Below, in pieces: positions 30,025 to 37,260 of a stretch of DNA of 64,000 bases; positions within the stretch are counted from its first letter, which is position 1, and each line of letters begins with the position of its first letter. The stretch comes from a virus, in IMG/VR virus record IMGVR_UViG_3300025759_000062, positions 53,278 through 117,277 of that record; one strand, given 5' to 3'. A model generated the notes under the pieces. The model worked only from the letters and a program-made list of their open reading frames with translations. It made no database searches and was not told where the DNA came from. A program made the translations under genes and the position numbers.

Positions 30025-30048
30025 TTACCTATAGATGGTAATTTGTTT
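30025..30048 (+). terminator. Weak terminator-like hairpin after the giant-gene operon
   Basis: TTACC (30025-30029) pairs with GGTAA (30037-30041) around a 7-nt loop, followed by TTTGTTT. The stem has only five pairs, so it is a weak Rho-independent terminator at best. Confidence 0.35.
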
Positions 30049-30053
30049 GAGCT

Positions 30054-30109
30054 AGGTTGTAGAGGGAGTGATAAGCCAAGTGGGTTGAAGCCCCAACCTC
30101 TAGCAGCCT
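30054..30109. other. Structured element between convergent operons
   Basis: AGGTTGTAGAGG (30054-30065) can pair with CCTCTAGCAGCCT (30097-30109), giving twelve pairs with one bulged base and one G-T pair. The enclosed 31 nt contain a smaller TGGG/CCCA hairpin (30081-30084 with 30092-30095). It fills most of the 90-nt gap between converging genes. It may act as a bidirectional terminator or RNA-end structure; a tRNA was considered and rejected. Confidence 0.45.
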
Positions 30110-30114
30110 GGCCG

Positions 30115-30720
30115 TTACTTTCCAATCTTCCAATAAAGTCTTCCAGATAATACAGGCTGTAGATTTTGATCTATGCCTACACCTAATCCATAGATTTGTT
30201 TCTTTCTATTTCTATAGATAAGTCCTCCACCCACATAGTTTAATTGATCAGCTGTACCATTTATATCTAGACCCCAGTATAGCTCTCTATTATTTAGGTA
30301 GATTTCTTTAGTAATTGTTGTGGTGGGATAAATAAGATCATACTCTATACTGCGTGCAAAGATCTTATTCTGTGAGATAGAGTCTATAATAGTTAAGTTA
30401 AGGCTATCAAGCTCTTGTCTATCTTGATATACATATGTAGCAAAGTAATCTTTTAGTATTGCTACTGTATCAATAGGTTGTGTTTTAATTATAGTGTCTA
30501 TCCTGGTCTCTATTTTCTGTACGTATTTAGGTACGTAAACAGGTACTTCTTTTGTGATAGTATCATATCTTGTCTCAATCTTAGTAATAATTTTAGGCTC
30601 TACTGGCTGCTTATTACCAGAGCAAGATCTCATTAATAGTATAACAATAATAAGAACAATGATTAAAAGTGTCTTTAAATCTTTGATGTAATCAAATATA
30701 TTTTTAGAATTGACTTGCAT
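30115..30720 (-). CDS. Membrane-anchored protein with extracytoplasmic beta-rich domain
   Basis: A 201-residue protein. After a short cytoplasmic N-terminus, residues about 17-33 (LLIIVLIIVILLMRSC) form a single transmembrane helix; the rest would face the periplasm. Tandem motifs TKIETRYDTITKEVPVYVPK and QKIETRIDTIIK suggest a repeated beta-type stalk, and the C-terminal part (LYWGLDINGT, YVGGGLIYR, GRLYWKIGK) looks like amphipathic beta strands. Similar small anchored proteins occur in Bacteroidota phages without known function; a spanin-like lysis role or a role in altering the envelope are both possible. Its start overlaps the end of the upstream thioredoxin-like gene by 17 nt, indicating one operon. 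Confidence 0.7.
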   Translation of the reverse strand: MQVNSKNIFDYIKDLKTLLIIVLIIVILLMRSCSGNKQPVEPKIITKIETRYDTITKEVPVYVPKYVQKIETRIDTIIKTQPIDTVAILKDYFATYVYQDRQELDSLNLTIIDSISQNKIFARSIEYDLIYPTTTITKEIYLNNRELYWGLDINGTADQLNYVGGGLIYRNRKKQIYGLGVGIDQNLQPVLSGRLYWKIGK

Positions 30721-31114
30721 TTTTTATTTCTATAATTTTCTCATTTAATTCATTTAAATCTACAGGACATTCTAAGTCTAAACCAGCTCTAAATGATTCT
30801 TCTAATATACCATCCTTAAAGATTAATATAGTTGGGGCCATTCTAATTCTATACTTCTTTTTTAATTCTGGATTTATAGATAAATCACATCTGTAGTAAT
30901 GTGTAATTTCTTTTACTTTATTATATTCTTTGAATGCGTTTTGATCATTAAACTTGGCCCAAAATTCTATTACTACAATAGAAGTTTTATCATCACCAAA
31001 TGGAGATTTTTCATGTATTCTTTCATCATAGTTGTTATCACTAACCCAATCTATTGATTGAGCTTGTAGAGTCACTACAAAAAAGAAACTTATAAATAAT
31101 AAAATATATTTCAT
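30704..31114 (-). CDS. Exported thioredoxin-like protein lacking the CxxC motif
   Basis: A 136-residue protein with a clear signal peptide (MKYILLFISFFFVVTLQAQS, cleavage probably after LQAQ). The mature part has a thioredoxin layout: VVIEFWAKF at the strand before the active site, a helix with NAFKEYNKV, and IRMAPTILIFKDG containing the conserved cis-Pro loop. The usual WCGPC is replaced by WAKFNDQ, so dithiol redox chemistry is not expected; a binding or chaperone role is more likely. It lies in an envelope-directed operon between a membrane protein and an anchored protein, with 1 nt separation from the upstream gene. Confidence 0.75.
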   Translation of the reverse strand: MKYILLFISFFFVVTLQAQSIDWVSDNNYDERIHEKSPFGDDKTSIVVIEFWAKFNDQNAFKEYNKVKEITHYYRCDLSINPELKKKYRIRMAPTILIFKDGILEESFRAGLDLECPVDLNELNEKIIEIKNASQF

Positions 31115-31115
31115 T

Positions 31116-31400
31116 TTATCTTATTTTTTGTAACTCATATAAACGTTGATCTATTTTTTCTAGATCCTCTAAAATTTTATCTACATCATCTTGAGTATCC
31201 ATAATAGTCTGGCGGATTAATTCATCCTTAAGATCATATTCTGTTCTATCAATTACAGGTTCTGGTTTTTCCATAGCTTCTTGTATATCCGCTTGTAGTG
31301 TAAACCACATACCGATTACAGTTGCTACAAAGAATAAGAGAATACCTATTGTTTTTAAATCTAAAGTTACTTTAGTTCCTTCATCTATTTGTTGTGCCAT
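31116..31400 (-). CDS. Small membrane protein with coiled-coil tail
   Basis: A 94-residue protein with one transmembrane helix at about residues 16-34 (IGILLFFVATVIGMWFTL) and a highly charged C-terminal helix (DDVDKILEDLEKIDQRLYEL) that probably forms a coiled coil. This topology occurs among phage holins, spanins and small scaffolding membrane proteins, and I cannot choose between them. It follows the signal-peptide protein gene by 8 nt and precedes the thioredoxin-like gene by 1 nt. Confidence 0.65.
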   Translation of the reverse strand: MAQQIDEGTKVTLDLKTIGILLFFVATVIGMWFTLQADIQEAMEKPEPVIDRTEYDLKDELIRQTIMDTQDDVDKILEDLEKIDQRLYELQKIR

Positions 31401-31408
31401 TCTATCTC

Positions 31409-32596
31409 TTATTTAAATGTATAATTTAATCCAAATGTAGATTGATATAATCTGCTATCCCACATTTTACTATATTCTCCTTCTACAAATATTCCTAATC
31501 TCTTTCCAACTTTCCAACCTAGATTAGCACCAAAAGAATAATCACTCCATTGATCACCCATACCTAACTCATGTTGTTGATTATGACCCTGCATATCCCA
31601 ACCATTTCTATGTAAATAAGAAAAGTCTTCATCACCCATTACATAATGATGATAAGGCAAAATCCAATTGGCATATGCATGTAACCAAAAGTTAGATTTG
31701 TAATGATAAAAATCAAAACCAAGTATAGGAGCAATTTCACCAAATCTGTCTAGCTCAGCCCAACGCTCTTCATTAAATCTATTCATTAATGAAGGGAACA
31801 CATTTTCTCTAAACGCTAGATCTGAATGAGCAACTTCATTGCCATCTGCATCTACCCAAAACCAATCAGAAGTAGTGTCACCTAGTTCATTTGTTTGTGT
31901 ATAAAATATATCATTATATCCATACTCATACCCAAGAGTCCACCAAGGATTTACAGCATAACCATCTTCATCTTTTTCATTTAACCAAATTGCAATTGGA
32001 TTATATCCATAAGCACGATCATGAGTTCTAAAGATTGCACCACCTGAAATAGAGAATTTTTTACCAATAGGTAGTCTAGCTCTTGCTTCAGCTGATTGAT
32101 ACTTTAAATTAATTCTACCTACTTCTCTAGACTCTGCTTTTACAATATGATACTTACCGGTGTGTTTTAAAAAGTATCTATTATTGTCAAATTCTCTACC
32201 CATCCATCTTTCCCATTCTCTATGGAATTGATATTCAAGACCTTGTATTGCAGAAGATGGAGCTGTAAATACTAATTGATCTTCAGTACCATCATAGTAA
32301 TTTCTAGGTTTTCTTTCATAATCAAATCTTGCAAGTTTTCTAATACCAAAACCAATTCTATAATCCATAGGATATTCTACCGTATTATCTACTACTACTG
32401 GTATTGAATAAATATTACCGTTATCATTAGTTCTTACAAAGTAAGTTGGATGTGGGGCTTCAACAGAATTTCTTATTTCTCCTGCGCCATACACAGTTCC
32501 ATATTTTAAAAAGTCTTTGTATAACTCACTAATAAAACTTTGAGAGTATGCCTGTGTTGTTGTCAATAATAACAGAAGTGCTAATAATTTTTTCAT
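31409..32596 (-). CDS. Exported beta-rich protein, probable outer-membrane barrel
   Basis: A 395-residue protein with a typical Bacteroidota signal peptide (MKKLLALLLLLTTTQAYSQS). The mature part is rich in alternating aromatic/polar strands (SFGANLGWKVGKRLGIFVEG, STFGLNYTF) and ends in F-K, consistent with an outer-membrane beta barrel. No enzymatic motif is visible. It has its own promoter-like element just upstream (32641-32671). A phage protein sent to the host outer membrane could block superinfection or alter the cell surface; this is inference. The downstream genes (membrane, thioredoxin-like and anchored proteins) seem co-transcribed. Confidence 0.75.
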   Translation of the reverse strand: MKKLLALLLLLTTTQAYSQSFISELYKDFLKYGTVYGAGEIRNSVEAPHPTYFVRTNDNGNIYSIPVVVDNTVEYPMDYRIGFGIRKLARFDYERKPRNYYDGTEDQLVFTAPSSAIQGLEYQFHREWERWMGREFDNNRYFLKHTGKYHIVKAESREVGRINLKYQSAEARARLPIGKKFSISGGAIFRTHDRAYGYNPIAIWLNEKDEDGYAVNPWWTLGYEYGYNDIFYTQTNELGDTTSDWFWVDADGNEVAHSDLAFRENVFPSLMNRFNEERWAELDRFGEIAPILGFDFYHYKSNFWLHAYANWILPYHHYVMGDEDFSYLHRNGWDMQGHNQQHELGMGDQWSDYSFGANLGWKVGKRLGIFVEGEYSKMWDSRLYQSTFGLNYTFK

Positions 32597-32640
32597 TTAA
32601 TCTAATTTAGGTTTACATCTATGTTAGATTGGTTTATATT

Positions 32641-32671
32641 ATAATATACAAATTTTACAGGTGTAAACAAA
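32641..32671 (-). promoter_or_regulatory. Bacteroidota-type promoter for the exported-protein operon
   Basis: On the minus strand TTTG (32671-32668), a 19-nt spacer and TATATTAT (32648-32641), about 45 nt before the start at 32596. This fits the Bacteroidota consensus TTTG-N19-TAnnTTTG apart from the last two bases. The -33 box overlaps the T run of the preceding terminator. Confidence 0.55.
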
Positions 32672-32701
32672 AAAAGAACCGGCCATTTCTAACCGGTTCT
32701 T
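32668..32701 (-). terminator. Rho-independent terminator after nrdA
   Basis: On the minus strand AAGAACCGG (32701-32693) pairs with CCGGTTCTT (32682-32674) and is followed by a run of T residues, just after the nrdA stop. Confidence 0.8.
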
Positions 32702-32722
32702 ATCTGTTAAGTATTAATTTTA

Positions 32723-34363
32723 TTAGCCTTCACAACTTGCACACTCTAGAATGTTTCTAGAAAATGCTTGAGCTGAACTTTGACTAAACTGATAGTATAA
32801 AGTCTTCACACCTTCTTCATGAGCATAGAGATATAATTGGTTTATATCCTTAGCAGAAACACTAGGGTGAATCATCAAGTTTAAAGACTGTGATTGATCA
32901 ATATGCTTTTGTCTTTGTGCAGCTTGTAATACAAGTTCTTTGGGACTAATCTCAATAAAAGATTTAAACACACCTTTTGTTGGAAAGTCTAAGTGTTGGA
33001 CAGATCCATCTTTCTTTAATATGCTTTCCCAGGTATCTTCATTATTCATACCATATTTCTCTAACTCTTCTTCAAGGAAAGGATTCTTGTAGATGGTTTT
33101 ACTTTTAGCCAGATCCTTAATAAAATAATTAGATTTAATAGGCTCAATACCCATTGATACAGCACCATGAATGAAACTACTAGATTTGGTTGGTGCAATA
33201 GCTATCAATGTTGTATTAGCAAATCCTTCTCTTAGAGAGGTATAACCTTTGTACTCATGTAACCATTTAGATGTTGCATCACTTTTTTCTTTTATCTTTC
33301 TAAAAATTCTGCTATTCCACATTTTTGCTTCCAAAGATTCAAATTCTATAAGCTTGGATTGTAAGAAAGAATGATATCCCAAAGCACCCAAACCTATGGC
33401 TCTGTGTTGATTAGCAAACCTATGGGCTCTTTTTAGACCAGGTAGAGTAGAAGATTTAGTAATGAATTCATCCATCACTGCATTTAAGAACATTACATAA
33501 GTCTCAACCGCATCAGTTTGTTCTATTTCTTCCCAATGTAATAAGTTCATAGAACCAAGACAGCATACAAAAGAATTATAGCTATCTGTAGGTAGTTGAA
33601 TTTCAGAACATAAATTAGATGCAGTAATTTCTAAACCTAACTCTTTATATGGAGAATTATTATTAGAGTTATCTTTAAACATTATGTATGGATATCCAAA
33701 TTCATTTCTTCTCTGAATTACTTTGGCCCATACTTTACGTTTATCAGGATCACCTTCTTTCATTTCCTCTAACCAAGCATCTGTTACTGTAACACCATAT
33801 TGTAAGTTTTGAATAGGATTACCTTCACTACCAATATCTAAGAACTCTAAGATATCTGAATGTTCTACAGGTAACCAAGCAGCACAAGCACCACGTCTTG
33901 CTTCTGATTGTTTACATACATCAACAACAGTATCATAAATCCTAGCATAATGAACTGGTCCATCTGCAGTACCACCGGTTGATATAGTAGCACCACGCTC
34001 TCTAATATTACCTAGATAAACACTAGTGCCCCCACCATACTTAGACATCATACCTATTTCACGTCCAGCATTAAGAATACTATCTAATGTATCATCAATG
34101 TTAGATCCGTAACAACTAATAGGTAATCCTTTTTGTTTTCCAAAGTTAATCCATACAGGAGTAGACAAGGAGTAAAAACCCCTTGCCATATAATCCTCAA
34201 ACTTTTGTGCAAATCCTTCTATCTTAAGATACTTTTCTGCTGTGTTAGCTATATCTTTTATTCTTTGTTCAGGACTTTCACTTATATATCCTCTTGATAA
34301 AAATGTGCGGCTATCTTCATTCAGCCAATAATACTTCTTATAATCCATTTTAGAATAGGTCAT
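32723..34363 (-). CDS. nrdA: Class I ribonucleotide reductase large subunit (short form)
   Basis: Reduces ribonucleoside diphosphates to deoxyribonucleotides together with the NrdB protein. Catalytic landmarks are present in order: PISCYGSNIDD (redox Cys), ASNLCSEIQL (Asn, thiyl-radical Cys, Glu), CCLGSMNL (second redox Cys), KTLYYQFSQ (paired Tyr of the radical pathway) and a C-terminal CASCEG Cys pair for re-reduction. At 546 residues it is much shorter than the about 760 of E. coli NrdA: it starts near WLNEDSRTFLSRGY, so the N-terminal ATP-cone is absent and dATP inhibition is not expected. It overlaps nrdB by 14 nt; a start at 34348 (MDYKKYY) would avoid the overlap. A strong terminator follows. 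Confidence 0.95.
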   Translation of the reverse strand: MTYSKMDYKKYYWLNEDSRTFLSRGYISESPEQRIKDIANTAEKYLKIEGFAQKFEDYMARGFYSLSTPVWINFGKQKGLPISCYGSNIDDTLDSILNAGREIGMMSKYGGGTSVYLGNIRERGATISTGGTADGPVHYARIYDTVVDVCKQSEARRGACAAWLPVEHSDILEFLDIGSEGNPIQNLQYGVTVTDAWLEEMKEGDPDKRKVWAKVIQRRNEFGYPYIMFKDNSNNNSPYKELGLEITASNLCSEIQLPTDSYNSFVCCLGSMNLLHWEEIEQTDAVETYVMFLNAVMDEFITKSSTLPGLKRAHRFANQHRAIGLGALGYHSFLQSKLIEFESLEAKMWNSRIFRKIKEKSDATSKWLHEYKGYTSLREGFANTTLIAIAPTKSSSFIHGAVSMGIEPIKSNYFIKDLAKSKTIYKNPFLEEELEKYGMNNEDTWESILKKDGSVQHLDFPTKGVFKSFIEISPKELVLQAAQRQKHIDQSQSLNLMIHPSVSAKDINQLYLYAHEEGVKTLYYQFSQSSAQAFSRNILECASCEG

Positions 34364-35330
34364 CTACTGTTATACTCTTACTCTTTTTATTGTAATCTAT
34401 TTGTTTCTTATAGAAAAAGTCACCTTCTTTAGTTGCAGTAATTTCTACTTCAAACCATTTGGTCTGTCTTAATAATTCATCATTTACTTCAAAGAGGGGT
34501 TGCATTCCAATCTTCTTCAATGAATTATTAAATCTATTTTTTATAAAGTGATATATGGTTTGCTTTGGTAGAAAATCTAATTCACCTTCTTCAAAGATCC
34601 AATCTAAAATACCACACTCAGCTCTGTATGCTTTTCTACATGCAGAATATATAAGTTCTTCAAACTCAGCATCAAACCAATCAGGGTTTTCTTGTTTAAT
34701 AATATTAATAATCTCAGCTCCAAAGTTACCATGGATATCTTCCTCTTTGGATGTAGCCTCAACAACATTAGAAATACCCTTAAATATATTTCTTTCTTTA
34801 TTGAATGACATCATAATCAAGAACTGACTAAACAAACTTACATGCTCAATGAATAAAGAGAATAATAATACAGACTTGGTGTACATCTTATTATCTCTAC
34901 TGCGTGAGCCATCTAAGTACTTCTTAAGATATTTAATTCTATTTTTAATTGCAGGTATCTCAACTACATTTTTAAACTCTTCTTCAAGACCTAAGATTCT
35001 AAGAAGTTTTGCGTAAGCATCTTTATGCCTTACTTCAGATTCTGCAAACGTCATACCCACATCACCAATTTCTGTGATAGGCATACGCTTATATAAATCA
35101 GCCCAGAAAGTTTTTACTTTAACTTCAATTTGAGCAATGGCTAACATAGTTCTTTTAATTACTTCACGTTCTTCTTCAGACACATTAATCTTAAAATCAT
35201 TTATGTCAGTTGTAAAGTTATATTCACTGTCAATCCAGTAAGAGTGTCTAATTGCATCCTTGTAATCTAGTAAGCTTGGATATTCATATGGAAGAATATT
35301 CTCCCGTGGCATAAAAATGTTTTTTGTCAT
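34350..35330 (-). CDS. nrdB: Class I ribonucleotide reductase small (radical) subunit
   Basis: A 326-residue ferritin-like protein that generates the tyrosyl radical used by NrdA. Metal ligands are visible: Glu in IAQIEVKVKTFW, Glu and His in FAESEVRH, Glu in LFIEHVSLF, and Glu and His in KEEDIHGNFG. The Tyr in RHKDAYAKLL is seven residues after the ligand Glu, the spacing of the radical Tyr in E. coli NrdB, so this looks like an ordinary Tyr-radical enzyme rather than a Phe (class Ic) form. The C-terminus (SITVDDLF) is the acidic-hydrophobic tail that docks in the large subunit. A terminator-like hairpin lies 28 nt upstream of the start. Confidence 0.93.
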   Translation of the reverse strand: MTKNIFMPRENILPYEYPSLLDYKDAIRHSYWIDSEYNFTTDINDFKINVSEEEREVIKRTMLAIAQIEVKVKTFWADLYKRMPITEIGDVGMTFAESEVRHKDAYAKLLRILGLEEEFKNVVEIPAIKNRIKYLKKYLDGSRSRDNKMYTKSVLLFSLFIEHVSLFSQFLIMMSFNKERNIFKGISNVVEATSKEEDIHGNFGAEIINIIKQENPDWFDAEFEELIYSACRKAYRAECGILDWIFEEGELDFLPKQTIYHFIKNRFNNSLKKIGMQPLFEVNDELLRQTKWFEVEITATKEGDFFYKKQIDYNKKSKSITVDDLF

Positions 35331-35357
35331 AATGTGTTCATTTAAAATCTGTTATAG

Positions 35358-35402
35358 AAAAAAAGAGCTATAAAGCCAACAGATCTTGCTGGCAGTATAG
35401 CT
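35358..35402 (-). terminator. Hairpin plus T run in front of nrdB (terminator or attenuator)
   Basis: On the minus strand AGCTATA (35402-35396) pairs with TATAGCT (35372-35366), with an inner GCCA/TGGC stem, followed by CTTTTTTTCT and then, 28 nt later, the nrdB ATG. It ends transcripts from the 63-residue gene, or, if transcription starts at the promoter-like TTTGTAAATTGA near 35431-35419, it sits in the nrd leader. Confidence 0.6.
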
Positions 35403-35458
35403 GTTTAGTGTATAATCAATTTACAAAAAATTGATCAGTCTTCCTAAAGGAAAGTGGT

Positions 35459-35650
35459 TTAATTCCACTTCATGTTAGAATAACTTAATGTAAAAAATAA
35501 GAAACCAAACTCAATACTAAATACTGGTCTGAATTCATCATCAGCACATAGAACTTCCGTGTTGTGAACATTGATGCCTAATAAAGGCTCAGATGGTAAT
35601 AAACTAACATGGAATCTATGGTTGAAAGTGTTTTCTGTAACGTTTGACAT
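35459..35650 (-). CDS. Small protein of unknown function
   Basis: A 63-residue protein starting at ATG 35650 and ending at TAA in a short hairpin (AAGTGG/CCACTT, 35452-35470). Composition is mixed, with a hydrophobic beta-like C-terminal half (FSIEFGFLFFTLSYS). I do not recognise it. It lies alone between divergent promoters on its left end and the nrdAB unit downstream; being the only ORF of sensible composition in this gap supports it only moderately. Confidence 0.45.
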   Translation of the reverse strand: MSNVTENTFNHRFHVSLLPSEPLLGINVHNTEVLCADDEFRPVFSIEFGFLFFTLSYSNMKWN

Positions 35651-35680
35651 AATTAAAATTTAAAGTTAATAGATTTAAAA

Positions 35681-35712
35681 TTTCAAAATCCCAGAGAGAT
35701 TTTGTATATTAT
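35681..35712 (+). promoter_or_regulatory. Putative Bacteroidota-type promoter
   Basis: TTTG (35701-35704) directly followed by TATATTAT (35705-35712), with TTTC about 20 nt upstream as a weak -33 box. It drives rightward transcription towards the start at 35779. Confidence 0.5.
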
Positions 35713-35778
35713 ATATAGATAGTGTGTAAAGATAAGTTTTTTATACCAACTATCCTTTTTGTTTATAATTTATTTAAA

Positions 35779-36087
35779 ATGGATTTCACACAGATATTGA
35801 TAACGGTCATCACAGTTGCAGGGTCAACTGGGATATGGCAATTTATATCTACAAGATATAAAGAGAATAAAGCAAAAGAGAAATTTGAAACATTAAACAG
35901 TGACGGTGTGCAATATAGAGATGACCTAAAAAGTAGAGTAAGAAATCTTGAGTCTTTATTAGCTCAGTCTTCTGAAGAAAAAGATGAAATGAGAGAACAA
36001 GTACTTCAGCTTACTGCAGAAGTCCATGCTCTAAGAGTTAAGGTGGAATTTCTTGAAAAAGAAAATGAGAGATTAAAGAACACCTAA
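35779..36087 (+). CDS. Membrane-anchored coiled-coil protein
   Basis: The start is placed at ATG 35779 rather than at 35722, because the upstream extension reads through the promoter region and has unlike composition. The 102-residue product begins MDFTQILITVITVAGSTGIW, a single transmembrane helix, followed by a charged heptad-like helix (LESLLAQSSEEKDEMREQ, LRVKVEFLEKENERLK). This is the arrangement of small phage membrane proteins next to holin or spanin genes; function unknown. It opens a rightward series of small genes leading to the tail proteins. Confidence 0.65.
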   Translation: MDFTQILITVITVAGSTGIWQFISTRYKENKAKEKFETLNSDGVQYRDDLKSRVRNLESLLAQSSEEKDEMREQVLQLTAEVHALRVKVEFLEKENERLKNT

Positions 36088-36096
36088 GTTTACTGT

Positions 36097-36127
36097 TTTG
36101 AAAAGATTTAAACTTTTTGTATATTAT
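36097..36127 (+). promoter_or_regulatory. Bacteroidota-type promoter
   Basis: TTTG (36097-36100), 19-nt spacer, TATATTAT (36120-36127), 25 nt before the ATG at 36153. One of the best matches in the window, with the same spacing as the element at 32641. Confidence 0.6.
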
Positions 36128-36152
36128 TAGAGTAAACGTAAATATTAAAACA

Positions 36153-36404
36153 ATGATTAAGAAGGTATTACAAAAAATCTGGAATTTTTCACTCAAGCAA
36201 GGTTGGGACTGGATTTGGTCTAAGACTACCGTTGATGAAAAGGCAATTGAAGTAGTTAAAGAAACTAAACGTAGAGCCAAAAGAGTTAAAGAAGAACTCC
36301 AAGATGTTAAAGAAGAGATCAAAGATGTAGTAGAACAATCTAAAGATGTTGTTGCTGCAGCTAAGGGTACAAAACGTAGAGGTAGACCAAAGAAAAAACA
36401 GTAA
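36153..36404 (+). CDS. Small basic helical protein with AT-hook-like tail
   Basis: Start set at ATG 36153, since the open frame upstream covers the promoter. The product has 83 residues: an amphipathic N-terminus with Trp residues (MIKKVLQKIWNFSLKQGWDW), a long charged helix of VKEE/KDVVEQ type that could be a coiled coil, and a C-terminal KRRGRPKKKQ that matches the AT-hook core RGRP flanked by basic residues. It may bind AT-rich DNA; no homologue recognised. Its stop overlaps the next start (TAATGA). Confidence 0.65.
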   Translation: MIKKVLQKIWNFSLKQGWDWIWSKTTVDEKAIEVVKETKRRAKRVKEELQDVKEEIKDVVEQSKDVVAAAKGTKRRGRPKKKQ

Positions 36405-36646
36405 TGAAAAAGATTGTAGCTTGGCTTGGGGGATTATTAAAAGATGAGAAAGGAACTCCTTCTTCTAAAAGATTTATTGGCATTCTTGCTGGTATCTCTT
36501 TATGTATAACCCTATATGTAAATCAAGCCACAGACGAACAAATTGCACCCTCTCCTTCATTAGTGAATGCTGTTGCAGCAATCTGTATTGGAGGACTAGG
36601 TCTTGCTTCAGTTGATAAAATTTGGGGTAAAAGAGATAACGAATAA
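36404..36646 (+). CDS. Small two-helix membrane protein, possible holin
   Basis: An 80-residue protein with two hydrophobic helices (FIGILAGISLCITLYVN and LVNAVAAICIGGLGLASV) separated by a short polar loop, and charged ends. Size and topology fit phage holins of the two-helix class, but these are too divergent for assignment by eye. No endolysin is adjacent, although small membrane and lipoprotein genes lie nearby. The start overlaps the preceding stop. Confidence 0.6.
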   Translation: MKKIVAWLGGLLKDEKGTPSSKRFIGILAGISLCITLYVNQATDEQIAPSPSLVNAVAAICIGGLGLASVDKIWGKRDNE

Positions 36647-36780
36647 TGGCAAAATTAAACCTTCAAGTGTATGTAAAGCCTGCTAAAAGAAAAAGACCAG
36701 GTGTTCATGCAAAGAGTAAAAGTTCAAACTTGCAATCAAGTAAGAACTATAAAAAGAAATATAGAGGACAAGGAAGATGA
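36646..36780 (+). CDS. Tiny basic protein (44 residues)
   Basis: The ATG at 36646 overlaps the preceding TAA by one base (TAATG). The 44-residue product is strongly basic, with KRKRPGVHAKSKSSNLQSSK and a KKYRGQGR end. Proteins with the same RPGVHAK...YKKxYRGQGR layout are, to my knowledge, common in phages of aquatic bacteria, always of unknown function. Basic composition suggests nucleic-acid binding or a minor virion role. Confidence 0.7.
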   Translation: MAKLNLQVYVKPAKRKRPGVHAKSKSSNLQSSKNYKKKYRGQGR

Positions 36781-36863
36781 GACAACTATGCTTATTTATT
36801 CAGTGGATATCACGTGGTAAAATCTGCATGGGTTATTGCCGTCAAAGCAAAAGTAAGATATAA
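36777..36863 (+). CDS. Possible tiny peptide (28 residues)
   Basis: The ATG at 36777 overlaps the preceding TGA (ATGA) and its TAA overlaps the next ATG (TAATG). The peptide begins MRQLCLFIQWISRGKICMGY. Perfect stop/start coupling on both sides is the only support; it may be a spacer ORF. Confidence 0.4.
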   Translation: MRQLCLFIQWISRGKICMGYCRQSKSKI

Positions 36864-37009
36864 TGAATTGGCAATTAGAAATAGCATTTCACTGGCCTCA
36901 TAATAGATTAGCTCTTGGTTGGGACTGGATAGATCCAACAGAAGAGTTTAATTATACAACAATTAAGTTGTATTTATTTATAATGACATTAACATTAGAT
37001 ATAGATTAA
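36863..37009 (+). CDS. Tiny Trp-rich protein (48 residues)
   Basis: The product begins MNWQLEIAFHWPHNRLALGW and ends IKLYLFIMTLTLDID, containing WDWIDPTEEFNY. Small proteins with this mix of aromatic residues and a LFIMTLTLD-like end recur in Bacteroidota phages in my recollection, with unknown function. It is coupled to the upstream ORF (TAATG) and lies 2 nt before the next gene. Confidence 0.6.
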   Translation: MNWQLEIAFHWPHNRLALGWDWIDPTEEFNYTTIKLYLFIMTLTLDID

Positions 37010-37011
37010 TA

Positions 37012-37260
37012 ATGGGAAATAGTAAAAAAGCAGGTGCACAAGCATTGTTTGATGCACTTAAAGCAAAAGGATACAAACAAATGGGTGGTGAAAAACTACT
37101 TATGCAAGCTGGTGGTATGGTTGACTTTGCAGAAATGGCTGCAGAGAAAATGAGATACGGTAAAGAATATGCTGGTTATGGCAAAGAAATGAAAATGGGT
37201 GGTACATCTGGTAGAAGCACATACTCAGGACCTAAAAAGAAAAAAGCAAAAAAGAAGTAA
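37012..37260 (+). CDS. Small basic protein with GG motifs, possible virion component
   Basis: An 82-residue protein with KQMGGEK and MQAGGMV in the first half and a Lys-rich C-terminus (GPKKKKAKKK). The GG heptapeptides are like those in the large putative virion proteins at the left of the window (YQEGGMV, MQQGGMM, YKKGGEF), which suggests a shared processing or docking signal. It directly precedes the first of three tail proteins. Confidence 0.65.
   Translation: MGNSKKAGAQALFDALKAKGYKQMGGEKLLMQAGGMVDFAEMAAEKMRYGKEYAGYGKEMKMGGTSGRSTYSGPKKKKAKKK

Noticed and set aside
30054-30109. A tRNA or tRNA-like gene in the convergent intergenic region
   Set aside because: The fold is one long stem with a small inner hairpin; there are no D, anticodon and T arms with proper spacing, and no acceptor stem plus CCA.
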